A stretch of 64,000 nt of DNA from Bacteroidales bacterium UBA6267 (GTDB taxonomy: Bacteria; Bacteroidota; Bacteroidia; Bacteroidales; UBA1556): contig DJVB01000068.1 in NCBI GenBank assembly GCA_002440745.1, forward strand, positions 1 through 64,000, given 5' to 3'. The notes beneath the pieces were generated by a model. That model searched no databases and had not been told where the DNA came from. It saw only the letters and a list, made by a program, of their open reading frames with translations. Each line of letters begins with the position of its first letter. The first letter of the stretch is position 1. This document shows, piece by piece, positions 17,150 through 26,600 of the stretch. The translations under genes were made by a program, and so were the position numbers.

Positions 17150-18967
17150 ATGGCGCAGGCTAACCCCAAATATCAGTCGCATCTTCAGACTATCCTGAAA
17201 ACTTTACCGTCTAAACCCGGTGTTTATCAGTATTTTGACGAAAGAGGCAAGATAATTTATGTGGGGAAAGCCAAAAGTCTAAAGTCGCGTGTAGGCTCTT
17301 ATTTCAACGCAGATGCGAATCACGGTGCAAAAATTACCTATTTGGTTCGCAAGATTGCCGACATCAAGGTGATTGTCGTAAAAACCGAAATTGACGCGCT
17401 GCTTCTTGAAAATTCACTGATAAAGAAATATCAACCTCGTTATAATATTTTGCTCAAGGACGACAAAACCTATCCTTGGATTGTTGTGAAAAACGAGCCT
17501 TTTCCGCGGGTTTTCAGCACACGAAATGTTGTTAAGGACGGCTCTCAATATTTCGGGCCTTATGCCTCCGGTAGAATGATGCATACAATGTTAGAGCTTA
17601 TAAATCAGTTGTTTACATTGCGAACTTGTAAGCTAAAGCTCAGTAAAGAGTCCATTGCAGCCGGAAAGTTCGATATTTGCTTAGAATACCATCTTGGTAA
17701 TTGCAAAGGACCGTGTGTAGGCAAACAGAGCGAAGAGGATTATAACGAAGATATCCGGTCGGTGAAGGAGATTTTGCGTGGGAATAGCTCGTTGGTAATA
17801 AGGAATTTACGAGAGCTTATGATGGGATATGCAAAGGAGATGGAGTTCGAAAAAGCTCAGGAAATTAAAGAAAAGCTCCAGATATTAGAAACCTATCAGA
17901 GCAAGTCGGCGGTTGTGAGTTCGACTATTGAAGATGCAGATGTGTTTAGCATACTTTCTGAAAGTCAAAGTCATTTTGTCAACTATATGAAAGTGGTTCA
18001 AGGTGCTGTAGTTCAGTCACATTCGGTTGAGGTGAAGTCGCATCTTGATGAGTCGAAGGAGGAAGTTTTGGCACATGCAATCGTAGAGTTGCGCACCCGC
18101 TTTTTTAGCAATTCCAAGGAGGTAATTTTGCCGGTTGAGATTAGCTTAGAGTTGCCCGGAGTTCGGTTTACTGTGCCCCAGCGAGGCGACAAGAAAACCC
18201 TTTTGGAACTTTCGGAACGCAATGCAAAATTTTTTATGTTTGATTTGCGCAAGCGACAAGATTTGGTTGATCCTGAGCGACATAGCAAGCGAATTTTGGA
18301 ACAGCTTAGGAAAGATTTGCGGATGAATGCATTGCCTGAGCATATTGAGTGTTTCGACAATAGTAATATTCAGGGAACAAATCCGGTGGCTGCATGTGTG
18401 GTTTTTAAAAATGCTAAACCAAGTAAAAAGGATTATCGGCATTTCAATGTGAAAACGGTGGAAGGGCCCAACGATTTTGCTTCTATGGAAGAGATTATCA
18501 CAAGGCGATATAGCAGATTATTGACGGAAAATCAGCCACTTCCACAGTTGATAATTATTGATGGAGGTAAAGGACAATTGTCGGCGGCAGTGAAGAGTTT
18601 GGATAAGTTGGGTATTCGTAATCGATTGACTATTATAGGAATAGCTAAGAAGTTAGAAGAGATTTATTTCCCCGGCGACACAATTCCACTCTATCTCGAC
18701 AAGAAATCGGAGAGCCTGAGACTAATCCAACATGCACGAGATGAGGCGCATCGGTTTGGGATAACTCATCATCGCAATCGCCGTTCTGGTGAATCGACAA
18801 AAACGGTGCTCAACGAAATTAAGGGCATCGGTCCGGCCACTATCGAAGCTTTGTTGAAGGAGTTTAAATCCGTGAAGCGTATCAAAGAAGCCTCCCAAGA
18901 AGACATACGGCGAATTATAGGCTCAGCCAAAACCCAAATCCTTTTAGATTTCCTTAAAAAGAAATAA
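17150..18967 (+). CDS. uvrC: UvrABC excinuclease subunit C
   Basis: 605 residues. The N-terminal GIY-YIG nuclease (PGVYQYFDERGKIIYVGKAKS, split across residues ~23-44) makes the 3' incision. A UVR motif for UvrB binding (AKEMEFEKAQEIKEKLQ) is at about 225-240. The RNase H-like C-terminal nuclease contains ECFDNSNIQG, and the tandem helix-hairpin-helix tail (IKGIGPATIEALL..) is near 555-600. It acts in nucleotide excision repair. The start codon directly follows the stop of the GldH-like gene. Confidence 0.97.
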   Translation: MAQANPKYQSHLQTILKTLPSKPGVYQYFDERGKIIYVGKAKSLKSRVGSYFNADANHGAKITYLVRKIADIKVIVVKTEIDALLLENSLIKKYQPRYNILLKDDKTYPWIVVKNEPFPRVFSTRNVVKDGSQYFGPYASGRMMHTMLELINQLFTLRTCKLKLSKESIAAGKFDICLEYHLGNCKGPCVGKQSEEDYNEDIRSVKEILRGNSSLVIRNLRELMMGYAKEMEFEKAQEIKEKLQILETYQSKSAVVSSTIEDADVFSILSESQSHFVNYMKVVQGAVVQSHSVEVKSHLDESKEEVLAHAIVELRTRFFSNSKEVILPVEISLELPGVRFTVPQRGDKKTLLELSERNAKFFMFDLRKRQDLVDPERHSKRILEQLRKDLRMNALPEHIECFDNSNIQGTNPVAACVVFKNAKPSKKDYRHFNVKTVEGPNDFASMEEIITRRYSRLLTENQPLPQLIIIDGGKGQLSAAVKSLDKLGIRNRLTIIGIAKKLEEIYFPGDTIPLYLDKKSESLRLIQHARDEAHRFGITHHRNRRSGESTKTVLNEIKGIGPATIEALLKEFKSVKRIKEASQEDIRRIIGSAKTQILLDFLKKK

Positions 18968-19119
18968 TAATTACCTTTTTTTTGACTACTGTTTTGTTTT
19001 TAACAAACAGTTAATATATAATTTACACTATAAAACAATAATTATAATGTTAATTATCAAATAGTTAATTATTCATTAAAAAATATTTAGCTTAATGCAA
19101 ATTTTTTCAAAAAGCTAAC

Positions 19120-19127
19120 TATATTTG
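19120..19127 (+). promoter_or_regulatory. Probable -7 box of the T9SS protein gene
   Basis: TATATTTG fits TAnnTTTG and lies 32 bp before the ATG at 19159, in very AT-rich DNA. No exact TTTG -33 box is seen. Confidence 0.4.
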
Positions 19128-19158
19128 TGGCATTAACCAATGTTTAAGAACTCTAATT

Positions 19159-21042
19159 ATGAAAACAATAATTACTATGCTGTTTTTGGCAGCAATACCC
19201 TTTTTTGTGGTAGGACAATCTGTGACTATTAATACAGCAATAAACGTTACTTATGATGGAGCAACCATTAGAGCAACAGGAAGCTCTTTGAATAGCACTA
19301 CTACATATGCAGTTCAATTTCGTTATTCCACGGATCCTACACTTGCAACCTATACAACTGTGCAATCATCAAATTTTACAGGTGGAACAACCACTGTATT
19401 CACAAAGGATTTGAGTGCCTTATCTAGTGGAATAACCTATTATTACAAAGCTCGGTTATTATATTATGATTCTGGGGATGATTTCTATTATCCTCAAGGA
19501 TCTTTTACAACAATTAACAACTTCACTACATTAACCTATTCTGCTCCAACTGTAAGTTCAGGCGCAGCTGCAAGCGTGAGCTATACATCCATGGATATTG
19601 ACGGCAATAATATTTCAAGCAATGGAGGAAATTCAATCATAGAACAGGGTATTGTTTATAGCACCACTAATAATCCACCAACAATTTCGGATACAAAAGT
19701 AACTTACTCTCCTGTTGGAGTAGGTTCTTATGATGTCAGCATGACAGGTCTTTCTTCAAATACTACCTATTATATTCGTGCCTTTGCTACTAATGGTATT
19801 GGAACAAGTTATGGTTCTCTAATAACTCAAGCAACCCTTTCTCCTTCAGCTCCAACCGTAACCTTAGGTACTGCATTTGGTTCAATTACAGCAAATTCTG
19901 CTTCCAACTCCGGCAATAACGCTACTGCTGATAATGGTGCAGCTATCACCGATAAAGGAATTGTTTACGGAACCTCGACAAATCCTACTAGTGCAAATTC
20001 CATTTTCTCAACAGGAACAAGTGGAACTGGAACCTTCAACGCATCACTCACCGGTCTCACACAACTCACAAAATATTACGCTCGTGCATTCGCCGTAAAC
20101 TCGGTTGGTTATGGCTACAGTGCTACTGAGGATGTATTTACTACCATTGCCACAACAGATGCTGAGATAACTGATATGACCAGCTATGCCGCTGACGAAC
20201 TTACTATTACCTATAATGGTGGCTCAGGAGATGGTTGTATAATTTATATGCGTGCTAATAATCAGGTTATAAATCCCTCCAACGGAGGTAGTTATACTGC
20301 TAATACAGCATTTGAATCAGGTACGGATATAGGCTCCGGTACTTATGTGGTTTATTATGGTGCCGCTTCGAAAGCAGCAGTTACGGTAACAAATCTTGAT
20401 CCCGTTAATGATTATTATATTAGAATTGCTACCTATTCTAACAATACCGGCGGTCCATATTTCGATGTAAATGATCAAGGTTTGAATACAGCTGACGATT
20501 CAAACTTGCCGGTGACTTTGGTAGCCTTTGCAGCATCTTCCGCCGATAATGCAGTTCGTTTGTCATGGACAACCGCTTCCGAAATCAATAATCATTTCTT
20601 CGCCATTGAGAAGTCGGTGGATGGATTGTTTTTCAATGAAATAGGCAAAATAGACGGAGCAGGAACAAGCAATGTGCTCAATAACTATAGCTTTTTAGAC
20701 AACGAGGTTGCAGGGGAAAGGGTTTTCTATCGTTTGCGTCAGGTGGACTTTGACGGAACAGAATCCTATAGCTCTGTAATTACCGTTGATACCGAAAAAC
20801 TCGGTCCTGCAATAGATTATCTTTTTGCTGATGCTAATGGGTTGAATATCATCGCAACCACCGCAAGTGCCAATACTCAACTGATTATTAGCGATATGCA
20901 TGGTAAGATTATTCGCAACCAAAACCTTGCAGGCTCCAACTCGCATCAACTCCACATTTCTACCTTAAATATGCCTTCAGGAGTTTATATTTTATCATTA
21001 AACGATGGCATTAACAAACTCACAAAGAAGTTTGTTCTTTAG
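19159..21042 (+). CDS. Secreted fibronectin-like repeat protein with T9SS type A sorting domain
   Basis: 627 residues. A signal peptide (about 1-20, ending FFVVGQ) is followed by three fibronectin type III-like repeats, each ending in a phrase such as TTYYIRAFATNGIGTSYG or TKYYARAFAVNSVGYGYS. A region beginning LPVTLVAFAASS with LSWTTASEINNHFF is typical of the stretch before sorting domains. The last ~75 residues form a T9SS C-terminal domain (LIISDMHGKIIRNQNL, SGVYILSL, ending KKFVL). The sorting domain predicts outer-membrane export and surface attachment. The ligand is unknown; an adhesin or surface protein is likely. Confidence 0.88.
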   Translation: MKTIITMLFLAAIPFFVVGQSVTINTAINVTYDGATIRATGSSLNSTTTYAVQFRYSTDPTLATYTTVQSSNFTGGTTTVFTKDLSALSSGITYYYKARLLYYDSGDDFYYPQGSFTTINNFTTLTYSAPTVSSGAAASVSYTSMDIDGNNISSNGGNSIIEQGIVYSTTNNPPTISDTKVTYSPVGVGSYDVSMTGLSSNTTYYIRAFATNGIGTSYGSLITQATLSPSAPTVTLGTAFGSITANSASNSGNNATADNGAAITDKGIVYGTSTNPTSANSIFSTGTSGTGTFNASLTGLTQLTKYYARAFAVNSVGYGYSATEDVFTTIATTDAEITDMTSYAADELTITYNGGSGDGCIIYMRANNQVINPSNGGSYTANTAFESGTDIGSGTYVVYYGAASKAAVTVTNLDPVNDYYIRIATYSNNTGGPYFDVNDQGLNTADDSNLPVTLVAFAASSADNAVRLSWTTASEINNHFFAIEKSVDGLFFNEIGKIDGAGTSNVLNNYSFLDNEVAGERVFYRLRQVDFDGTESYSSVITVDTEKLGPAIDYLFADANGLNIIATTASANTQLIISDMHGKIIRNQNLAGSNSHQLHISTLNMPSGVYILSLNDGINKLTKKFVL

Positions 21043-21065
21043 ATTTAAAACATTGATAATGAAAT

Positions 21066-21097
21066 AAAAAAAAGGGCTCTATTGGCCCTTTTTTTTA
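21066..21097. terminator. Bidirectional terminator between convergent genes
   Basis: Stem AAAGGGC / GCCCTTT around a 7-nt loop, with an A run before and a T run after. It can therefore serve both the plus gene ending at 21042 and the minus gene ending at 21243. Confidence 0.85.
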
Positions 21098-21242
21098 TTT
21101 CTCTATGGATGCAACATCCATTCATTCCTGTTTGAAGAAGTGAGGTTGTTGGAGGGGGAGAAATCTCATCAATCAAAAGACCGCTTTGGATTAAAAAAAA
21201 GAATAAACAAAACAACCTCTACTGCAAAATGGAGTTTTCTTG

Positions 21243-21941
21243 CTATGCGTAGAACGTATAGTCTTTTATAACTCGCTTTATGAATTCGAGTGGTAGGAGG
21301 TCATGTTTTGCGCCGGTGATTTCTAAGACTTTCTGATGCATTTTTAAGAAATGACCATATTCACGGGTTTTGATTGCTTGTTCATAAACTTTTTTAATCA
21401 CTTCGATATGCTCAGGAGTGAGTTTCTCTACTTGCGAACGAGTGAGATAGGGTTGATAATCTTCTTCAACCTTTGCCATTATTGTGTCTTCAAGTCGAAT
21501 CTTTTCGCCACTTTTTATCACTGTGGTGCCGGCAATCAAATCGCCCAATCGTTGGTTATACTTGTTGAATATCATTACGATAAGTCCAACTCCCATTATC
21601 AAATCAATAGGTCGAAGCAATGCTCGGATAAAATATTGGAAAATGCTTGCCGACTCTCCCGTAACCTTGACAACTTTGATGCGCTGCGAAGCTTTTCCCG
21701 GACTTCCTCCATCGGTGAACACCTCAAAGATAAAATTATAGAAAAAAAATAAAATCGAAAAGAAAATGGATACATATTCAAATTCTACTAAATTTGTGGT
21801 CACTAATAATAGGTTCAGAATAATGAATAACCCGGTCAGCACAAGCATGTCAACCATTGTGGCAAGAAATCGTTTTCCGATGCCTGAGTTAACGGTATTT
21901 ATGCTCACATTTTGCGTTGTATCTATTGTGAAATATTCCAT
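21243..21941 (-). CDS. RDD family membrane protein
   Basis: 232 residues. The RDD signature is visible: GKRFLATMVDMLVL (Arg and Asp in the first helix), then GGSPGKASQRIKVV after the second helix, and a third hydrophobic segment. The RDD domain spans about residues 20-145; the rest is a soluble, charged helical tail. It diverges from the SpoIIM gene with only 9 bp between start codons, so both share one control region. RDD genes often sit beside SpoIIM, DUF4129, MoxR and DUF58 genes. The function is unknown; some RDD proteins have been linked to ion transport. Confidence 0.88.
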   Translation of the reverse strand: MEYFTIDTTQNVSINTVNSGIGKRFLATMVDMLVLTGLFIILNLLLVTTNLVEFEYVSIFFSILFFFYNFIFEVFTDGGSPGKASQRIKVVKVTGESASIFQYFIRALLRPIDLIMGVGLIVMIFNKYNQRLGDLIAGTTVIKSGEKIRLEDTIMAKVEEDYQPYLTRSQVEKLTPEHIEVIKKVYEQAIKTREYGHFLKMHQKVLEITGAKHDLLPLEFIKRVIKDYTFYA

Positions 21942-21950
21942 AAGACACTG

Positions 21951-22940
21951 ATGATGAATGAGGTAAGGTTTATAAAAAATAATGGTAGCAGGTGGAAAGA
22001 GTTTGAGACTTTTCTGTCTTCCGGTAAGAAAGTAAACCCCGATATTTTGTCAAGATATTATATCGAACTCACAGACGACTTAGCATTCTCAAAGACCTTT
22101 TTCCCTAACAGCAAAACTACAAAATATCTTAATCAACTGACATTAAAAGCCCATAATCAAGTTTTTAAACGAAGAAAAACCGGCAGGAATGCTTTTTTGC
22201 GCTTTTTCGCAATCGACTATCCTTTAGTGGTTTATGCCAATAGAAAGAACATTTTTTATGCGTTTCTCATATTTGTAATTTCTGCAATTGTGGGCATTAT
22301 TTCGCTCCAATCCGACTCGTCTTATGTGGTGAGTGTTTTGGGAGAAGACTATGTGGCCACTACTTTAGATAATATCGAAAAAGGCGAACCTATGGCCATC
22401 TATGATTCGCACCCTTCTTTGCCCATGTTTTTTTATATCGCTTGGAATAATATCCGCGTTTCGTTTATGGCTTTTAGCATGGGGATTTTGGCCGGATTTG
22501 GCACTTTTTACATTATGTTTTTCAATGGTTTAATGGTTGGCACTTTTCAGTATTTCTTTTTCACAAAAGGGCTGATTGTTGAGTCGGGATTGGCCATTTG
22601 GCTTCATGGTACGGTGGAAATTACCTCCATCATTTTTGCCGGAGGTGCAGGCATTCGGCTCGGTCGGAGCATTCTGTTTCCCGGTACTTTTCCGCGAATC
22701 GTTTCCATCAGAAAAGGGGGAAGCGAAGGGGCTAAAATGGTTGCCGGATTGATTCCGCTTTTTATCATTGCAGCCTTTATAGAGTCTTATCTCACAAGAA
22801 ATTACGATAAATCCTACACCTTCGACCTCATTATAATTGGGGGTTCAATACTTTTTATTCTTGCCTACTTTTTTATTTATCCATATTTACTCACTAAAAA
22901 TCAAAACTATGCAAAACAGAGAGAAAATGATGCTTTATAA
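21951..22940 (+). CDS. SpoIIM-family (DUF95) membrane protein
   Basis: About 329 residues. The start at 21951 (MMNEVRFIKNN) is chosen over the ORF extension to 21912, which would run into the start region of the divergent RDD gene. A soluble N-terminal segment is followed by about five membrane helices, with family features NNIRVSFMAF and an HGTVEITS stretch near the middle. SpoIIM acts in engulfment in sporulating Firmicutes, but relatives are widespread in non-sporulators, usually with MoxR/DUF58 genes. First gene of a six-gene operon; its 3' end overlaps the next gene. Confidence 0.88.
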   Translation: MMNEVRFIKNNGSRWKEFETFLSSGKKVNPDILSRYYIELTDDLAFSKTFFPNSKTTKYLNQLTLKAHNQVFKRRKTGRNAFLRFFAIDYPLVVYANRKNIFYAFLIFVISAIVGIISLQSDSSYVVSVLGEDYVATTLDNIEKGEPMAIYDSHPSLPMFFYIAWNNIRVSFMAFSMGILAGFGTFYIMFFNGLMVGTFQYFFFTKGLIVESGLAIWLHGTVEITSIIFAGGAGIRLGRSILFPGTFPRIVSIRKGGSEGAKMVAGLIPLFIIAAFIESYLTRNYDKSYTFDLIIIGGSILFILAYFFIYPYLLTKNQNYAKQRENDAL

Positions 22941-23787
22941 GCAGCGCGACTTTGGCGATCAAATTTCAGCAACATTTGAGTTTATTAAGCTGAATATTAA
23001 GCGAATTACTATGAATTATTTAGTGTTTTCGCTTCCATTAGTTATCATTGGATCAGTGCTTTATGCCGGAGGTTATACTGATTTAATTCAAAATGTACAA
23101 GCCGGACAAGTTTATACTCCTATGAGTGTTTTTAGCGGTCAAATTATTATTGGTGGTCTTTTATTATTTGTCGCTTCACTTTTTTTCATCATGTCGAACT
23201 ATGCCATGATGAAGCTGTATCACGAAGTGGAAGACCCAAATGAGATTAATGTTGCAATGGTTTATGACGTGATTAAGAGCCGTATTGGTCACTATATTTT
23301 AGGTGGTATTGCTGTGGGCGTTATTTCAGTATTAGGTACTCTTCTACTGGTTCTTCCCGGAATTTACGTTATGGTGGCCATGATGTTCACTTTCATCATC
23401 ATTATTTTTGAAGGGAAAAATGCCTTTGGCGCAATCGACCGCAGCTTCCAAGTTCAAAGAGGTTTTTGGTGGGGAAGTTTTGGCTTTATTATCGTAATGG
23501 CTATAATCATCAGCTTGATTAGCTACACAATCGTACTTCCCATATCCCTCATTTATGACTTTTCTCCTCTCGAATTGATGTCAGGAACAGTAGCTCAAGA
23601 TTTTGAACATTCAGCATCTAAATTTCTAATAGTTACGGTTTTAAGTAATTCTTTGACTTATTTTATTTCTTCTATTTATGTAATCGCAATTGGAATTCGT
23701 TATTTTACTATCGTAGAGTCGAAAGAGGATATTTCACTCAATCAGGAAATTGATTCCATGACTTCTAATTCAAATAATGAGGCTTAA
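22909..23787 (+). CDS. Polytopic membrane protein of the MoxR-DUF58 operon
   Basis: About 292 residues with six hydrophobic segments, including LVFSLPLVIIGSVLY and a pair in LLLVLPGIYVMVAMMFTFI. Starts at 22909 (MQNREKMM) or 22927 both overlap the end of the SpoIIM gene; the upstream ORF extension lies wholly inside that gene and is rejected. The segment GKNAFGAIDRSFQVQRGFWW is reminiscent of DUF975- or DUF7847-type proteins. The last ~20 residues are Ser/Asn rich. No enzymatic motif is visible. It is coupled to its neighbours by overlap on both sides. Confidence 0.8.
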   Translation: MQNREKMMLYKQRDFGDQISATFEFIKLNIKRITMNYLVFSLPLVIIGSVLYAGGYTDLIQNVQAGQVYTPMSVFSGQIIIGGLLLFVASLFFIMSNYAMMKLYHEVEDPNEINVAMVYDVIKSRIGHYILGGIAVGVISVLGTLLLVLPGIYVMVAMMFTFIIIIFEGKNAFGAIDRSFQVQRGFWWGSFGFIIVMAIIISLISYTIVLPISLIYDFSPLELMSGTVAQDFEHSASKFLIVTVLSNSLTYFISSIYVIAIGIRYFTIVESKEDISLNQEIDSMTSNSNNEA

Positions 23788-24445
23788 ATATTATTTAGTT
23801 TTCATCTTGTTATTGAGTTTTTCCTGCTTTTCCTTCGGTTCGGCCAATAGGCATATCGATCAGAATCGAATGGAAAAGTATCGAAAAGATGCCGATTTTC
23901 AGTACTATAAATATTCTGAAAATCAAAAGGATATCTATGATGCCTATCGAAGCAAACTGTTTCAGATTCTTAGAAGCATTTTCGGAAATAGGGCAGCAGT
24001 AAGTCTGCTTTCCAATATTCACTATGTTATCTTGTTGATTGCCGTGCTTTTAGTTGCTCTGTATGTGGGCAGGTTGAGCACCGAGGGGATTTTTCAGAAA
24101 TCCAATACAGTTCAACATGGAAAGGGATTACAAATAACATCAAGCAGTAATTCGATGACGCAGGATTTGAAAAGCCAAATAGAAGAAGCTATGAAAAATG
24201 GGGATTTTAAATTGGCTCTAAGGCTTCATTTCATCAGTTTGCTTCGATCGCTTCACCAAAACAAAATTATTCATTGGGAATCCTATAAAACCAATTACGA
24301 CTATTATTTCGAAATCAAAGATGCCGGCATTAAGCAGATATTCAGAGAAATAGCTTTTATTTATGAAAATGTGTGGTATGGTGGCAGGTTTGTAACCCAA
24401 GACATGATAAAAGAAACCGAGCAGAAATTGAAAGGGATTTTATGA
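23777..24445 (+). CDS. DUF4129-domain membrane protein
   Basis: 222 residues: signal or first membrane helix (MRLKYYLVFILLLSFSCFSF), a soluble stretch, one membrane helix (~80-97), then a C-terminal helical domain with ALRLHFISLLRSLHQNKII and FIYENVWYGGR, the usual features of DUF4129. This domain occurs C-terminal to transglutaminases or as a stand-alone gene next to MoxR and DUF58. It overlaps the gene before by 11 bp and the gene after by 4 bp (ATGA), so translation is coupled. Confidence 0.85.
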   Translation: MRLKYYLVFILLLSFSCFSFGSANRHIDQNRMEKYRKDADFQYYKYSENQKDIYDAYRSKLFQILRSIFGNRAAVSLLSNIHYVILLIAVLLVALYVGRLSTEGIFQKSNTVQHGKGLQITSSSNSMTQDLKSQIEEAMKNGDFKLALRLHFISLLRSLHQNKIIHWESYKTNYDYYFEIKDAGIKQIFREIAFIYENVWYGGRFVTQDMIKETEQKLKGIL

Positions 24446-25626
24446 ATAAGAATAGCTGGACTTTGGTGATTTCGTTGGTTGTGCTTGCATTGGTTTATGT
24501 GGTCATTCGATATGCTGTGCCTCGGCCTCTCGATTGGCGCTTCGACCTCGACCGAAATTCATCCAAGCCCTTTGGCCTGACAATTTTTTTTGAATCTCTA
24601 CAGGATTTATTCCCTGACAACCCGCCCGAGACAACTGACAAAAGTTTTTCTTCTCTTAAAGCAAATCCGCTGAGCGACAGTCATGTAACGGTTTTACTTG
24701 TCAACGAAAGGTCTGCGTTAACCCATTTTTCGATGAAGAAACTTATGGAATTTGTTTCCAAGGGGAATTCGGTTTTTTATTGCTCCCGAAATATCGACAG
24801 CAGGCTTTTGGATACTTTGGAAATATTCCAAAGCAGCATGGCGAATAATTCTGCAAGACGCATACGGTTGCATTTACATGATTTTCACTTTTCGCCCTTA
24901 GATTCCGTGGAATACAAGTCACATTACTATTCCTATTTTTACACTACATCATTGAAAAGCTTTGAATTTGAAGAGCTTGGCTTTGCAAATGAAAACTGCA
25001 ATTTCTTGAAATGTAAGATTGGCTCCGGTTTTCTCTATCTTCATTCCGACCCAATTCCATTTACAAATTACTATCTTTTGCGCGGCAATACTATTCCTTA
25101 TGTCGAAAAAGTGATGGCCGAATTGCCCAATCAACAGGTGTTTTGGATGGAAAAAAGCTTTAATTTGAATACGGCCAAAAAGGAATCCTTAATTGCCGTC
25201 ATTGGAGAAAAACCAAATTTGCTAAAATCCTATTTGCTTTTCATCCTTATAGCGTTAATCTTCACTCTGACAGAGTTTTGGCGAACTCAACGCGTCATTC
25301 CTGTAGTCACAGAGCTGAAAAACACTTCTATGGTGCTTGTGGATAGCATTGCGCGACTTTACTTGAGATCAAATAATAATAAGTCGATTCTTCAGAAAAT
25401 AATCCGTGATTTCAACCATTTTGTGATGCAATATTATCAAATAAATATACAGAGTGCCGATTCGGAATCCATGATTCGTCTTCAATCGAAATCGGGTTAT
25501 TCGGAGCCCAAAATGCGCGAATTGTTTCGTCAACTTCATTTTTTGAAACAACAGCCTCAAATTTCCAATGAAGAATTATTGAAACTTTACACTTTAATCG
25601 AACAATTTAAAAAACAAAAAACATAA
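24442..25626 (+). CDS. DUF4350-domain protein
   Basis: About 394 residues. The start is the ATG at 24442, which overlaps the preceding stop as ATGA; the longer reading lies inside the upstream gene. One N-terminal membrane helix (~5-22) precedes a soluble domain with DWRFDLDRNSSKPFGL, the typical beginning of a DUF4350 protein, and NERSALTHFSMKKLMEFV (a segment like the GATase-like part of the family). A second helix near residues 255-272 is followed by a cytoplasmic helical tail. Its role is unknown; family members nearly always accompany MoxR and DUF58. Confidence 0.85.
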   Translation: MNKNSWTLVISLVVLALVYVVIRYAVPRPLDWRFDLDRNSSKPFGLTIFFESLQDLFPDNPPETTDKSFSSLKANPLSDSHVTVLLVNERSALTHFSMKKLMEFVSKGNSVFYCSRNIDSRLLDTLEIFQSSMANNSARRIRLHLHDFHFSPLDSVEYKSHYYSYFYTTSLKSFEFEELGFANENCNFLKCKIGSGFLYLHSDPIPFTNYYLLRGNTIPYVEKVMAELPNQQVFWMEKSFNLNTAKKESLIAVIGEKPNLLKSYLLFILIALIFTLTEFWRTQRVIPVVTELKNTSMVLVDSIARLYLRSNNNKSILQKIIRDFNHFVMQYYQINIQSADSESMIRLQSKSGYSEPKMRELFRQLHFLKQQPQISNEELLKLYTLIEQFKKQKT

Positions 25627-25628
25627 CT

Positions 25629-26600
25629 ATGTATCAACCTGAAAATAGAATTAATTTAGAGCCTTTTGCCGAAAAAACCCAGTTGATTCGTGATGCTATC
25701 GGGCAATATATTGTTGGCCAGGAAAAGATGATTACCCTTCTCCTTACCGCTCTATTGGCCGATGGACATGTGCTCATTGAAGGTGTGCCTGGAGTAGCAA
25801 AAACCCTGACAGCGCGCTTGCTTTCACGAGTCATTGACGTTGATTTTAAGCGCATTCAGTTTACTCCCGACTTGCTTCCGTCCGATATAATAGGAACATC
25901 GGTTTACAACGCGCAATCTTCAAAATTCGTTTTTAACAAAGGACCTCTCTTCAGTAATTTTGTGCTCGCCGACGAAATAAACCGTGCTCCGGCAAAAACC
26001 CAGTCGGCATTGTTTGAGGCGATGGAGGAGCGGCAAATCACGGCTGACGGCACTACCTACTTGCTCGACGAGCCATTTATGGTAATTGCCACTCAGAATC
26101 CTGTGGATTTAGAAGGAACTTATCGTTTGCCGGAAGCTCAAATCGACCGTTTTTTGTTTAAAATAATCGTTGATTATCCCAAACTCGAGGAAGAAACCGA
26201 AATCATAAACCGGCATCACCAACGGAAGCAAAACATTGATATGTCGAAAGTTGACAGGGTAATCGACCGCCAAAGCTTACTTGATTTACGCAAACAGGTG
26301 AAAGAGATTTATGTAGATGAGAAAATCATAGGCTATATTGCTAAACTGAGCGATGCCACCCGCAATAATCCTGATTTTTTTCTGGGAGCTTCACCACGTG
26401 CTTCCATCGCAATTTTAGAAACGGCTAAGGCTTTTGCAGCCTTGAATGGTCGTGATTTCGTTAATCCTGACGATATTAAATTTGTTGCTCCTTATGTGAT
26501 GAATCATCGCGTGATACTCAGTCCCGAAAAGGAATTGGAAGGCATCGGGACGGCTGATTATGTGACCGATATTATCAAAACCGTTGAAATCCCACGATAA
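25629..26600 (+). CDS. MoxR-family AAA+ ATPase
   Basis: 323 residues, standard length. Walker A GVPGVAKT at about 56-63, Walker B LADEINRAP at about 115, sensor 1 ATQNP at about 155, and the lid region GASPRAS near 255. MoxR ATPases act as chaperones that mature or insert partner proteins, often those with von Willebrand-type folds. The downstream DUF58 gene is the likely partner, as its start codon directly follows this gene's stop. Compare the Bacteroides aerotolerance (Bat) loci, which share the MoxR and DUF58 pair. Confidence 0.95.
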   Translation: MYQPENRINLEPFAEKTQLIRDAIGQYIVGQEKMITLLLTALLADGHVLIEGVPGVAKTLTARLLSRVIDVDFKRIQFTPDLLPSDIIGTSVYNAQSSKFVFNKGPLFSNFVLADEINRAPAKTQSALFEAMEERQITADGTTYLLDEPFMVIATQNPVDLEGTYRLPEAQIDRFLFKIIVDYPKLEEETEIINRHHQRKQNIDMSKVDRVIDRQSLLDLRKQVKEIYVDEKIIGYIAKLSDATRNNPDFFLGASPRASIAILETAKAFAALNGRDFVNPDDIKFVAPYVMNHRVILSPEKELEGIGTADYVTDIIKTVEIPR